A stretch of 64,000 bases of DNA from Pseudomonadales bacterium. Its GTDB lineage: Bacteria > Pseudomonadota > Gammaproteobacteria > Pseudomonadales > UBA5518. Both the position numbers and the translations under genes were made by a program. Location: positions 246,907 through 310,906 of the forward strand of contig JACKOP010000005.1 in assembly GCA_024234165.1 (NCBI GenBank), written 5' to 3'. Positions 34,826 through 43,912 of this stretch are shown here, piece after piece. The first letter of the stretch is position 1. Each line of letters begins with the position of its first letter. The notes below the pieces were generated by a model. It was not told where the DNA came from. It did not search any database and saw only the letters and a list, made by a program, of their open reading frames with translations.

Positions 34826-35722
34826 TCAGCTCCCGGGACCCTGCGCGAGCAGCGTGGCGAGCGCGCTCTCGTGCCGCCCCAATGCTGGCTGGGTGCGCGC
34901 ACTCGCACCGCGATAGCGGCGCAGGTACCACAGCAGCCCGAGCAGGCGGTACAACACGCGGGCACGGAACAGGCGCTCGATCGCGGCATCACCGATCGTC
35001 CCGTAGGCGAGCAGCAGACGTTCGCGGTCGAGCGTGCTGAAGTTGCACTCTTCCGCCAGCGTCGCGAGATCGACGAAAGGGTCACCGCGGGCAGCGTATT
35101 CCCAGTCGATGAAACGCAGTTCGCCGTCGGCCTCGAGCACGTTCTGCGCGGTCAGGTCATGGTGGCACAATGCGTCGCGGTAATTGCCGAAACGGTACTG
35201 CTCGAGCACATGGCGGGCTGCTGCAAGCCAGCGTCGCGCACGCAGCCAGCCACGCGCCTCCGCAGTGTGCAGCTCGCGGGCATAGATGCGGATCCGGTCG
35301 GCGATATTCACCGAAGGTACGTCCAGCTTCTGCCGATGCAACAGCTGCAATGCCACCGCAAGCCGATCGATGGTGTCGCCGGCGCCGAGCCCCTCGATGC
35401 GTAACGGCCGGCCTTCGATATACGCGGTCACCAGCGTCCCGCACGCAGGATTGCAATAGACGACCTCCGGCCCGAGCGCGATGCGTGCGGCGCGATCGAG
35501 CACGCGCCGCTCCACCTGACGATCGACACCGAGCTGTGCGGCCGCCTTTTCCGGAAAGCGTGCAACGTAGCGTCGTCCGGCATGGCGGATCAGGAAACTG
35601 CGGTTGCTGTGTCCGGAGCTGAACACCGCCTCGACTTCCGGCCGCTCGTCACCGTCCCCGGGACACCACTCGTCGAACAGATCGACCAGACGGCGCGGCA
35701 GAGTATGCTGCGGTTTGCTCAC
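34826..35722 (-). CDS. Thiamine-kinase-like phosphotransferase
   Basis: A 298-residue protein of the choline/aminoglycoside kinase fold: nucleotide-binding GHSNRSFLIRHAGRRYVARF, catalytic loop LCHHDLTAQNVLEADG and metal-binding FIDWEYAARGDPFVDLA. Context points to thiamine phosphorylation after uptake, since kinases of this type follow pnuT in TPP-regulated operons. Choline/ethanolamine kinase is the alternative. Its start overlaps the end of the PnuT gene by 74 bp in another frame; a later start is possible. Confidence 0.8.
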   Translation of the reverse strand: MSKPQHTLPRRLVDLFDEWCPGDGDERPEVEAVFSSGHSNRSFLIRHAGRRYVARFPEKAAAQLGVDRQVERRVLDRAARIALGPEVVYCNPACGTLVTAYIEGRPLRIEGLGAGDTIDRLAVALQLLHRQKLDVPSVNIADRIRIYARELHTAEARGWLRARRWLAAARHVLEQYRFGNYRDALCHHDLTAQNVLEADGELRFIDWEYAARGDPFVDLATLAEECNFSTLDRERLLLAYGTIGDAAIERLFRARVLYRLLGLLWYLRRYRGASARTQPALGRHESALATLLAQGPGS

Positions 35723-36296
35723 GATGATGACGTTGCCACTGGAAGTACCCGAACACGACGATCACAAGATAGACCACAAACAACAGCGCGGTGAGATGCA
35801 GTCCACGGTCCAGATACAGGTACAGCGAAACGGAATCCACCACCAGCCAGTACAGCCAGTTCTCGAGCAGCTTCTGCGCAACCATCCAGGTCGTGAGTAC
35901 CGCCCCCCAGGTCGTGAAGGAGTCGAGGTACGGCAGCCGCCCCAGCCCGAACGCCGTCAATGCGCTGCCGGACAGCACCGAAGCACCGAGCAATACCGCC
36001 ACGGCCAGCAGATGATTGCGCCAGGGCCAGGTGCGGATCGAAGGCGCCTGGTCACCCGTGGCCTTGCCACCACGCCAGTGCCACCAGCCATACACCGCCA
36101 TGCCGAGGTAATAGACCTGCAGCGCCGACTCCATCGGCAACCCGACGTGCCAGAACAGGAACAGGTAGATCAGCGTGCTGCAAAACGCGGCGTACCAGCA
36201 CCACAGGCTTTCGCGCATCGCAAGCAGCAGGTACGCAACACCGAGCACCACCGCGAGCGCTTCCCAGGCATGGCGGGCCGTCCAGAACGCCTCCAC
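35649..36296 (-). CDS. pnuT: PnuC-family vitamin permease (PnuT-like, thiamine)
   Basis: A 215-residue protein with about seven hydrophobic helices and the PnuC-family signature YYLGMAVYGWWHWRGG and later WLVVDSVSLYLYLDRGL. The family imports nicotinamide riboside (PnuC), riboflavin (PnuX) or thiamine (PnuT). The TPP riboswitch and thiamine-binding neighbours favour thiamine. Uptake is by facilitated diffusion, and downstream phosphorylation by the adjacent kinase would trap the vitamin. Confidence 0.88.
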   Translation of the reverse strand: MEAFWTARHAWEALAVVLGVAYLLLAMRESLWCWYAAFCSTLIYLFLFWHVGLPMESALQVYYLGMAVYGWWHWRGGKATGDQAPSIRTWPWRNHLLAVAVLLGASVLSGSALTAFGLGRLPYLDSFTTWGAVLTTWMVAQKLLENWLYWLVVDSVSLYLYLDRGLHLTALLFVVYLVIVVFGYFQWQRHHREQTAAYSAAPSGRSVRRVVSRGR

Positions 36297-36305
36297 CCGC
36301 GCGCC

Positions 36306-36560
36306 TCAGGAGCCCAGGCGCACGTCGCCGGCGATGATCTTCGCCACCAGCACCGACTTGCCCCAGGTGGCCACGCTGTGCTCGAACTCCTGCGCCAGAA
36401 CCGTGAGTACGTGCGTGCTCTCACCGAAAAGCTGGGTCGACAGCACACCGCGCGTCACTTCGATGCCTTCGCGCAACTGCACGCGGTGAATGAAATCGAT
36501 GACGATCGGGATGAACTCTTCCTGCAGCGGATAGAGACTGATATCGACGGAGACCTGCAT
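36306..36560 (-). CDS. Thiamine-binding protein, MTH1187/YkoF type
   Basis: An 84-residue protein of the DUF77 (MTH1187/YkoF-like) family: MQVSVDISLYPLQEEFIPIV, then TRGVLSTQLFGESTHVL. The fold is a small alpha-beta sandwich; YkoF-type members bind thiamine or its pyrimidine. It lies one base after the TonB receptor stop and 9 bp before pnuT, in the middle of the thiamine operon. Probably a cytoplasmic carrier or sensor. Confidence 0.82.
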   Translation of the reverse strand: MQVSVDISLYPLQEEFIPIVIDFIHRVQLREGIEVTRGVLSTQLFGESTHVLTVLAQEFEHSVATWGKSVLVAKIIAGDVRLGS

Positions 36561-36561
36561 C

Positions 36562-38712
36562 TCATTTTCCTCTTTCGAAGTGATAGGCGACGCTGACGCC
36601 GGCCACACGCGGTGGACCGAACTGCCAGTACGGTTCGTTCACGTAGAACTTGCGCGGATCATTGCCGAAGTAGAAGCCGTGCACCGCGTAGTCCTTGTCG
36701 AGTGCGTTGCGCACCCAGGCACCGACCTCGAGAGACTCGCCACGCCAGCCGGCACCCAGGTGCAGCAGGCCGAACGCATCGCTCTTCTGATCGTCGGAAT
36801 CGGAAAGGTAGTAAGCATCCTTGCCCTCGCATTCGAATCGAAGATACGCGTGCTGCAGCACGACGAGCTCTGCGCCCACGCGGAATTGCCACTTCGGCGC
36901 CTGCGCCTGCGCGCGGCCACTGCGATCGACGAAGCCGCGATCGGGGTCGTTGGCCACGAAACCGTCGATCCTGGTCTCGAGCAGGCCGAGCGAAGCGTCG
37001 ATGCGCAGGCGCTGCGTGGCCTGCCAGTCCAGCGTCGACTCGAAACCGTAATTGCTGCCAGTGCCCGCATTGTCGATATAGCCTACGAACTGCTGTCCCT
37101 CGATGTACCACGCCTTCAGTTGCACGTCGCGCCGGTCCATGTAGAACAGCGCAACCGCCAGGCGCAATCCAGCGTCGGGGCGCGAGTATTTCCAGCCAAT
37201 CTCGTAATTGTCGAGCGTCTCGGCGGCGTATTCGCTGCGCGTGGCGAGAAAGTCCAGGATCGTCGGGTCCAACCCGGCCTTGCGTGCCTTGCCGATCGCC
37301 TCGCCGTTCACGCCGCCAGCCTTGTAGCCGCGCGCAACCAGTGCGTACAGCATGGCATTCGCGCCCACGTCGTACTGCGCTGCGAGCTGCCCGCCACGCA
37401 GCCAGTCTGCCGGCCTTTCACGCAAGCCGAGCGAGTCCCGATAGCGTGCCTCGAAGCGCTGCACACGCAGACCGGCATTCAAGCTCAGTCGCTCGCTCGC
37501 CTGCCACTCGATCTCGCCGTATGCAGCGAGATGACCGCTGCGGTAGTCGCTGTTGAACTCTCCCGGCCCGTCGAGATCCCAGTCGTAAAACTCGCGCTCG
37601 AGTCCTGTGTCGCGCCGCGTGGCGTACACGCCGGCGACCCAGCCGAGCGCGCCCGGATGCCCTACGAGGCGCAGATCGAGACTGCGCGCTTCGGCTGTAC
37701 GCAGGTAACGATCACTCGATGCGTACTCCCAGCCTTCGCATGCACTGCCATCGCACAGCCCGGGGTACGACCAGTCCTCGTCGTACGCGTAGTCGCTGCC
37801 GGTATCCATCCAGGTCGCGAGCAATTGCACGTCGAAGGCGGTTGCGCCACGCCACTGCGCACTGAACGCAGCCGCACTGCTGCGCTGGTAGTCGCGCCCT
37901 GGTTGATCGGACAGTGTGTGACGGTTGTTGTCGAGCGACCAGGCGTCATAGCCATTGTGCGCATCGACGTGCAACGCCGTCAGCCCAAGCTCCAGCATAT
38001 CGCTCGCCTGCCAGACGAGCCGCGCGCGCAGCGTGTCTTCGTCGATGCGGGCGGTGTCGTCGCGCCGCAGGTAATCGTTCCTGGTGTAGCCGTCGCTGCG
38101 GTTGCGATGCAACGCGAGCCGCCCCTGCAGATCGGAGGTCAGACTGCCGCTGATCACCGCACCCAGCGTACTGCCGCCGTAGTCCGATACGCCGGCCTCG
38201 ATGCGTGCGAGGGGTGTATGCGTCGGTGCCGCAGAGCGCAGATTGACCAGCCCCGCGAGTGCGCTGGCGCCGAAGGCGCTGCCCTGTGGACCACGCAGGA
38301 TCTCCACCTGCTCGACGTCGAACAGCGTGCCGGCGTTGCCCAGCCCGCTGAAGTCGATGCCGTCGATGTACAACCCCACCGAGGGGTCGACCGGATCGAC
38401 GAACTGGCTGCGCTCGCCGATGCCGCGGATCTGCACGAATCGCCCACGCGAAGCCCCGGCGCTGTAGTTCACGTTCGGCGCCGCGTTCAGCAACTCCTCG
38501 AAATGCCGCGCCTGCCGTTCCCGGATCAGCGCGGCGGGCAACACGCTGACGCTGGCGGCCACCGTATCCTGCGACTTCGGCAGCAGGCGTGCGCTAACCA
38601 CGACCTCCTCGATGCGCTCCGCCGTTGCTGCGACGGACACGGAGACCACGCTCCACTGTGAAAGCACCAACAGCGCGCACACGACGCGCGGTGAAACAAA
38701 GGCACGATGCAT
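36562..38712 (-). CDS. TonB-dependent outer membrane receptor (thiamine uptake)
   Basis: A 716-residue receptor: signal peptide (PRVVCALLVLSQWSVVSVSVAA), plug domain from about residue 30 with IEEVVVSARLLPKSQDTVAA as TonB-box region and GRFVQIRGIGERSQFVDPVD, then a 22-stranded barrel ending YAVHGFYFGNDPRKFYVNEP and a terminal aromatic/charged end. A TPP riboswitch upstream and pnuT downstream make thiamine the likely ligand. ATG 38712 follows GGGAGG; the longer frame adds no signal sequence. Confidence 0.9.
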   Translation of the reverse strand: MHRAFVSPRVVCALLVLSQWSVVSVSVAATAERIEEVVVSARLLPKSQDTVAASVSVLPAALIRERQARHFEELLNAAPNVNYSAGASRGRFVQIRGIGERSQFVDPVDPSVGLYIDGIDFSGLGNAGTLFDVEQVEILRGPQGSAFGASALAGLVNLRSAAPTHTPLARIEAGVSDYGGSTLGAVISGSLTSDLQGRLALHRNRSDGYTRNDYLRRDDTARIDEDTLRARLVWQASDMLELGLTALHVDAHNGYDAWSLDNNRHTLSDQPGRDYQRSSAAAFSAQWRGATAFDVQLLATWMDTGSDYAYDEDWSYPGLCDGSACEGWEYASSDRYLRTAEARSLDLRLVGHPGALGWVAGVYATRRDTGLEREFYDWDLDGPGEFNSDYRSGHLAAYGEIEWQASERLSLNAGLRVQRFEARYRDSLGLRERPADWLRGGQLAAQYDVGANAMLYALVARGYKAGGVNGEAIGKARKAGLDPTILDFLATRSEYAAETLDNYEIGWKYSRPDAGLRLAVALFYMDRRDVQLKAWYIEGQQFVGYIDNAGTGSNYGFESTLDWQATQRLRIDASLGLLETRIDGFVANDPDRGFVDRSGRAQAQAPKWQFRVGAELVVLQHAYLRFECEGKDAYYLSDSDDQKSDAFGLLHLGAGWRGESLEVGAWVRNALDKDYAVHGFYFGNDPRKFYVNEPYWQFGPPRVAGVSVAYHFERGK

Positions 38713-38786
38713 CCGTGACCTCCCTGGCAGGAGATCCGGACCGGCTCTATGGATACGTGGACACGCAACGGAAGATGCGCACATTC

Positions 38787-38876
38787 CCATCCCTTCGCCG
38801 GCATTATCCGGATCAGGTTCAAGGGGTTCACCGGACCATTCCGGTGTCTCAGGCGTGACCCACCCCCAGGAGGCCC
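38787..38876 (-). ncRNA. TPP riboswitch (THI element)
   Basis: On the minus strand the segment reads GGGGGTGG, then CGCCTGAGACACC, a GGAATGGTCC stem-loop, and CCCCTTGAACCTGATCCGGA followed by TAATGCCGGCGAAGGGATGG. CTGAGA, the CTTGAACCTGATC core and the GCCGGCGAAGGGA end are the invariant parts of the thiamine pyrophosphate aptamer. It ends about 75 nt upstream of the TonB receptor start, so TPP should switch the whole operon off. Confidence 0.96.
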
Positions 38877-38940
38877 GGAGTATAACCCGGGTTTCCGGCG
38901 AACGGCGCGGGTTTTTCCGCCGGATGTTTTCCCAGCAGAT

Positions 38941-39834
38941 CTACGAACGCACGCCGAGCCGGTCCATCAGCTCTGCCAGCCGCTCGATCTCGGCGAGATC
39001 GGCGGTGACCGGAACGAACATGATCTCGTCGACGTCGAGCGCATGATAGTCGTCGATCACACGACGCACAGCGTCTGCACTGGAACGCGTCATCGAACCG
39101 GCAACCAGGTTTGCCACGTTCTCGTCGGCGATCTTCAGATAGTCGTGCACGTACTGGCGCAGACGCGGCGCCGCAGCATCGGCCAGCGAGTGCCAGAACC
39201 CGGCCATGCGGTAGGGCCGGTCCGCGCGTCCTGCGGACTCCCACGACGCGTCAGCCATCTGCAGCATGTTCGCGACCTCGTGCTTTTCGCCGTTCATCGA
39301 GAATGCGTACACACCCTGCGCCCACTCGGCGGCGCGGCGCATGCTCTTGGGTCCCATCGCGCCAGCCAGAATCGGCGGCCCACCGGGCTGCACCGGCACC
39401 GGACCGACGGGGTCGGCACCCTCGAACGGCGGCACTCCGGCCCAGATGCGGCGCATCTCGGCGACCTGCGCGTCCATGCGTTCGTGGCGATGTGTAAACG
39501 TCGCACCCACTGCACGGTAGTCCTTCTCGCGCCCGCCGACACCGACCGTCACCGTGACGCGCCCGCCGGATACCACGTCGAGCGTGGCGATCTCCTTCGC
39601 CGCCCACACGGCCGAGTGCATCGGCAGCACGTACAGGGACGGCACGATGCGCACGCGCGTGGTCAGTGCGGCGGCTGCGCCGAGCAGGATGCGCATATCG
39701 CAGGTAGGGCCGGTGATGCGCTCCCCGCACGACAGGCTGTCCCACGGCCCGGCGTCGATCGCCCGGCACCAGGCGAGCAGCGTATCGCGATCGTAATCAC
39801 GCTTCATGTATGGCAGGCAGACGCCGTAGCGCAT
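38941..39834 (-). CDS. LLM-class flavin-dependent oxidoreductase
   Basis: A 297-residue luciferase-like (TIM-barrel) protein using F420 or FMN: MRYGVCLPYMKRD, then SCGERITGPTCDMRILLGAA, LGRVTVTVGVGGREKDYRAVG-like core (GGRVTVTVGVGGREKDYRAV) and HRHERMDAQVAEMRRIW. The family oxidises diverse substrates; the substrate here is unknown. It lies upstream of the riboswitch but has its own stop, so it is likely a separate unit. Confidence 0.87.
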   Translation of the reverse strand: MRYGVCLPYMKRDYDRDTLLAWCRAIDAGPWDSLSCGERITGPTCDMRILLGAAAALTTRVRIVPSLYVLPMHSAVWAAKEIATLDVVSGGRVTVTVGVGGREKDYRAVGATFTHRHERMDAQVAEMRRIWAGVPPFEGADPVGPVPVQPGGPPILAGAMGPKSMRRAAEWAQGVYAFSMNGEKHEVANMLQMADASWESAGRADRPYRMAGFWHSLADAAAPRLRQYVHDYLKIADENVANLVAGSMTRSSADAVRRVIDDYHALDVDEIMFVPVTADLAEIERLAELMDRLGVRS

Positions 39835-39979
39835 CGCTGATCCTCCGTTGAAGTGGCGCGCGTCGATGATATCCGCCAGCCGCAGCGCCGTCTGCGTCCA
39901 CGCAGGCGCTGCCGCGTTGATTTGTGATTGCGGGCAAGCTACTGTCGCGCCGTTCATCCCGCCCCGCAGGTCCATCGCC

Positions 39980-40267
39980 GTGTCCGCACCACGCAAGCCC
40001 CGCAATTTCGAGAAGGCGCTGGCCGAACTCGAAGCGCTCGTCGAACGACTGGAGCACGGTGACCTCAGCCTGGAAGAATCCCTGAAGGCCTTCGAGGCCG
40101 GCGTACGGCTGACGCAGGAGTGCCAACAGGCCTTGACGCAGGCGCGCCAGCGGGTGCAGTTGTTGACGGCACAGGACGGCGCCATGCACGCCGAAGCGTT
40201 TGGCGACGACAGGGACGTGGATCTGGGCGCGGAACGAGGCGACGTTGACGCAGACGACGATGGCTGA
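39980..40267 (+). CDS. xseB: Exodeoxyribonuclease VII small subunit
   Basis: A 95-residue protein with the XseB core NFEKALAELEALVERLEHGD, LSLEESLKAFEAGVRLTQEC. It partners XseA in the DNA-degrading exonuclease VII. GTG 39980 (VSAPRKPRNFEKAL) is the likely start, since residues upstream are not conserved. The C-terminal acidic tail overlaps ispA by 8 bp. xseB-ispA-dxs is a common gammaproteobacterial arrangement. Confidence 0.92.
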   Translation: MSAPRKPRNFEKALAELEALVERLEHGDLSLEESLKAFEAGVRLTQECQQALTQARQRVQLLTAQDGAMHAEAFGDDRDVDLGAERGDVDADDDG

Positions 40268-41168
40268 CGTCCCCCGGCACGACGATCCGCTGCACGCTTA
40301 CCGCCAACGTGCCGAAGCGGCGCTGGCGGCACTTTTCGACACCGCCCTGATCGGCAGCGGCGATCGACGACTGCACGCTGCAATGCGTTACAGCCTGCTT
40401 GCTGGCGGCAAGCGGCTGCGCCCGGTGCTGGTCTATGCCGCAGGCGACGCACTCGGCGGCAGCCGTGTCAGCGCCGCCGACACCGACCGCGTCGCCTGCG
40501 CGATCGAGTGCATCCACACCTACTCGCTGATCCACGACGACCTGCCGGCGATGGACGACGATGATCTGCGCCGCGGAGTTCCGACCTGTCATCGCGCCTT
40601 CGACGAGGCCACCGCGATCCTCGCCGGTGACGCATTGCAGGCGTTGGCCTTCGAACTGCTGTGCGCTCTCGAAGCGACCGACGACACACTGGCGCTGGCG
40701 CTGGTCGCAACGCTGGCACGCGCGAGTGGCAGCCGGGGCATGGTCGGCGGTCAGGCGATCGACATCGCCCACGTCGGGCGAGCGATCGATGCTGTCACGC
40801 TGGCGTCCATGCACGAACTCAAGACCGGGGCGCTGATCGGTGCCGCGTTGCACATGGGAGCGCTGCTCGGCGGAGCACGCGGCGCGGCGTTCGAAGCGAT
40901 CGATGCTTACGCACGCGCACTGGGACTCGCATTCCAGGTGCAGGACGACGTTCTGGACGCCTGCGGCAGCGCGGCTGCACTCGGCAAGACACCCGGCTCC
41001 GATGCGGCGCGCACCAAGCCAACCTATGTCACCCTGCTCGGCGAGAGCGGAGCGCGTGCATTTGCGCACGAACTGTGCGCACAGGCGCTGGCCGCACTGA
41101 CACCACTCGGCGCACAGGCCACACCGCTGGCGGACATTGCACGTTTCGTCGTCGAACGCGACCGCTGA
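40260..41168 (+). CDS. ispA: Farnesyl diphosphate synthase (geranyltranstransferase)
   Basis: A 302-residue short-chain prenyltransferase. First aspartate-rich motif is LIHDDLPAMDDDDLRRG with DDxx(xx)D; second motif is LAFQVQDDVLD. GGKRLRPVLVYAAGDALGG provides the conserved Lys/Arg. It condenses IPP with DMAPP and GPP to farnesyl diphosphate. The ATG at 40260 overlaps the end of xseB. The next gene, dxs, makes the first MEP pathway intermediate. Confidence 0.95.
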   Translation: MADVPRHDDPLHAYRQRAEAALAALFDTALIGSGDRRLHAAMRYSLLAGGKRLRPVLVYAAGDALGGSRVSAADTDRVACAIECIHTYSLIHDDLPAMDDDDLRRGVPTCHRAFDEATAILAGDALQALAFELLCALEATDDTLALALVATLARASGSRGMVGGQAIDIAHVGRAIDAVTLASMHELKTGALIGAALHMGALLGGARGAAFEAIDAYARALGLAFQVQDDVLDACGSAAALGKTPGSDAARTKPTYVTLLGESGARAFAHELCAQALAALTPLGAQATPLADIARFVVERDR

Positions 41169-41273
41169 GCGGCGCGCGACACCCTCTGCAGGCACACCAC
41201 GCGACGCGATCGGTTAGAATTGCCACCCTTCCCGGCCCGTGCTGGCCGGTCCATGCGCAGGAAGCTCGCAGGC

Positions 41274-43193
41274 ATGAAACTCTTCCAGGAAATCCCCGTG
41301 TCGCGTCCGTCCACGCCACTGCTCGACCGTGTGGATTTTCCATACGATCTGCGCGCGCTCGACGAAGCGGATCTGCGCCAGCTCGCAGACGAGCTGCGCG
41401 AGTACCTGCTCTATGCAGTGGGTCACACCGGGGGACATTTCGGAGCCGGTCTCGGCGTGGTGGAGCTCAGCGTTGCACTGCACTACGTGTTCGACACACC
41501 GCGTGATCGACTGGTGTGGGACGTGGGGCATCAGAGCTATCCGCACAAGATCCTGACCGGTCGGCGCGAGGAGATGCTGACGATCCGCCAGGCCGGCGGA
41601 CTCGCCGCATTCAACAATCGCGCCGAGAGCGAGTACGACTGTTTCGGTGTCGGACACTCGAGCACCAGCATCAGCGCCGCACTCGGCATGGCGCTCGCGG
41701 CACGCGCACGCGGCGAAAGCCGCAGGGCGGTGGCCATCATCGGCGACGGTGCGATGACCGCCGGCATGGCGTTCGAAGCGTTGAATCATGCTTCACACAC
41801 CGGCGCCGACCTGCTGGTGATCCTGAACGACAACCAGATGTCGATCTCGCGTAACGAAGGCGGGCTGGCGTCGGCCTTCGCGCGTCTGTGGGCCAGCCCC
41901 ATCTACAACAACATGCGCGAGGGCGGCAAACGTGTACTGTCGCGGCTGCCGGGCCCTGCGCTGGAAATTGCGCGACGTACCGAAGAACACATGAAGGGAA
42001 TGGTGGCCCCGGGAACGCTGTTCGAGGAACTGGGGTTCAACTATATCGGGCCGATCGACGGTCACGACCTGCCGTTGCTGGTCAGCACGCTGGGCAACGT
42101 GAGCGAGCTGAAGGGTGCCCAGTTACTGCACGTGATGACCGTCAAGGGCAAGGGCTTCGCGCCAGCCGAACGCGACCCGGTCGGCTACCATGCCATCGAC
42201 AAGATCGATCCTTCACCACGTGTCGCGGGCGCCCGACCACGCGCGGTACGACCGAAGTACCAGGACGTCTTTGGTGCCTGGCTGTGCGACATGGCCGAAC
42301 GCGACCGCCGCCTGATCGGCATCACGCCCGCCATGTGCGAGGGTTCGGGCATGGGGGCGTTCGCGCGGCGTTTTCCGGAGCGTTTCCACGATGTGGCGAT
42401 TGCCGAGCAGCACGCCGTCACGCTGGCAGCCGGGCTCGCCTGTGAAGGCATGAAACCCGTCGTCGCGATCTACTCGACGTTCCTGCAACGCGCGTACGAC
42501 CAACTGATCCACGACGTCGCGCTGCAGAACCTCGATGTACTGTTTGCGATCGACCGCGCCGGGCTGGTCGGCGAGGACGGTCCCACTCACGCCGGCAGCT
42601 TCGATCTCGGCTATCTTCGCTGTGTGCCGAACATGGTGGTGATGGCACCATCCGACGAGAACGAGACCCGCCAGTTGCTGTCGACGGGTTTCCTGCACGA
42701 CGGGCCGGCTGCGGTGCGCTACCCGCGCGGCTACGGCCCAGGAACCACGATCGAACCGGCACTGGACGCACTGCCCATCGGCAAGGGTGTGGTGCGCCGG
42801 CACGGCCGCGAGGTCGCCATGCTCGCGTTCGGCTCGATGGTCGCGCCGGCGCTTGCCGCCGCCGCCGCACTCGACGCCACCGTGGTCGACATGCGCTTCG
42901 TGAAGCCGCTGGACCAGGCCCTGATCCTCGAACTCGCCGCCAGCCATGCGCTGCTGGTCAGCATCGAAGAGAACGCGATCGCCGGCGGAGCGGGCAGCGC
43001 AGTCGGCGAGTTCCTCACCGCGCACGACATCACGCTGCCGCTGCTCATGCTCGGTTTGCCGGACCGCTTCCTCGAGCATGGCAAGCCGGCGGCGATGCTG
43101 CACGACGCAGGGCTGGACGCCGAGGGAATCGAGGCAGCGGTACGCGCGCGTCTTGCCGCATCGCGGCAGGGCAGCCTGCAAGCCTCTGCCTGA
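41274..43193 (+). CDS. dxs: 1-deoxy-D-xylulose-5-phosphate synthase
   Basis: A 639-residue thiamine-diphosphate enzyme joining pyruvate and glyceraldehyde-3-phosphate, the entry step of the MEP isoprenoid pathway. Visible parts: VGHTGGHFGAGLGVVELSVA, the TPP-binding GDGAMTAGMAFEALNHA to LNDNQMSIS, and the transketolase-like core IAEQHAVTLAAGLACEGMKP and DRAGLVGEDGPTHAGSFDLG. Start MKLFQEIPVSRPSTP was chosen over an upstream ATG with 18 extra residues. Confidence 0.97.
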   Translation: MKLFQEIPVSRPSTPLLDRVDFPYDLRALDEADLRQLADELREYLLYAVGHTGGHFGAGLGVVELSVALHYVFDTPRDRLVWDVGHQSYPHKILTGRREEMLTIRQAGGLAAFNNRAESEYDCFGVGHSSTSISAALGMALAARARGESRRAVAIIGDGAMTAGMAFEALNHASHTGADLLVILNDNQMSISRNEGGLASAFARLWASPIYNNMREGGKRVLSRLPGPALEIARRTEEHMKGMVAPGTLFEELGFNYIGPIDGHDLPLLVSTLGNVSELKGAQLLHVMTVKGKGFAPAERDPVGYHAIDKIDPSPRVAGARPRAVRPKYQDVFGAWLCDMAERDRRLIGITPAMCEGSGMGAFARRFPERFHDVAIAEQHAVTLAAGLACEGMKPVVAIYSTFLQRAYDQLIHDVALQNLDVLFAIDRAGLVGEDGPTHAGSFDLGYLRCVPNMVVMAPSDENETRQLLSTGFLHDGPAAVRYPRGYGPGTTIEPALDALPIGKGVVRRHGREVAMLAFGSMVAPALAAAAALDATVVDMRFVKPLDQALILELAASHALLVSIEENAIAGGAGSAVGEFLTAHDITLPLLMLGLPDRFLEHGKPAAMLHDAGLDAEGIEAAVRARLAASRQGSLQASA

Positions 43194-43207
43194 AGTCTGC
43201 TTTCGCT

Positions 43208-43810
43208 TCAGCCGCCCGGGTCTTCCTGCATCCAGTGACCGAGCTTGCCTGCCTTGGTTTCGAGATAGCGCACGTTGTGCGGATTCTGGCCGGTGCGGAT
43301 CGCAATACGCTCGACGACCCTGACGCCCATGTCCTCGATCGCGGCCACCTTGCGCGGATTGTTCGTCATCAGACGCAGTGCCGTGATACGCAAGTGGCGC
43401 AACATCTCCCGACAAATGCCGTAATCACGCATGTCGGCACCAAAGCCGAGCTTTTCGTTGGCCTCGACCGTGTCGGCGCCCTCGTCCTGCAGATGATAGG
43501 CGCGGATCTTGTTCAGCAGGCCAATGCCGCGCCCCTCCTGACGCAGGTAGAGCAACGCGCCGCGTCCTTCACGCGCGATCCGTTCGAGCGCGGTGCGCAA
43601 CTGCGCTCCGCAATCACAGCGCATGCTGAACAGCGCATCGCCAGTCAGGCATTCGGAATGGATACGTGCGAGCACCGGCTCACCGTCGGCGACATCGCCC
43701 ATCGTCAGTACGATGTGCTCCTTTTCGTTTTCGATGTCCTCGAAGCCGTGCATGTCGAACACGCCCCACGGCGTGGGCAGGCGCGACGAGGCGATGTAGC
43801 GGATGGACAC
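43208..43810 (-). CDS. ribA: GTP cyclohydrolase II
   Basis: A 200-residue enzyme converting GTP to 2,5-diamino-6-ribosylamino-pyrimidinone phosphate and formate, the first step of riboflavin synthesis. The zinc cluster CLTGDALFSMRCDCGAQL is intact, as is YLRQEGRGIGLLNKI. The start codon is GTG. It is monocistronic here, convergent with dxs. It supplies the activity that the degenerate C-terminal half of the RibBA protein at 46592 lacks. Confidence 0.97.
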   Translation of the reverse strand: MSIRYIASSRLPTPWGVFDMHGFEDIENEKEHIVLTMGDVADGEPVLARIHSECLTGDALFSMRCDCGAQLRTALERIAREGRGALLYLRQEGRGIGLLNKIRAYHLQDEGADTVEANEKLGFGADMRDYGICREMLRHLRITALRLMTNNPRKVAAIEDMGVRVVERIAIRTGQNPHNVRYLETKAGKLGHWMQEDPGG

Positions 43811-43871
43811 TGCACGCGGCTCCGGCCGACAGAAAGGGGGGCGATTCTAGCAGTCAACCGCCGCGTGCCGC

Positions 43872-43911
43872 CAACGACGAACGGCCAACGACGAACGGCA
43901 AACGACGACGG
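43872..43911. repeat. 14-bp tandem repeat
   Basis: CAACGACGAACGGC occurs twice in tandem (43872-43885, 43886-43899), followed by the partial copy AAACGACGACGG. It sits in the gap between ribA and the aspartyl protease gene. Confidence 0.7.
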
Positions 43912-43912
43912 A

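Noticed and set aside
40065..41195. Long antisense frame over ispA
   Set aside because: No recognisable domain and the sense strand encodes both aspartate-rich motifs of ispA.
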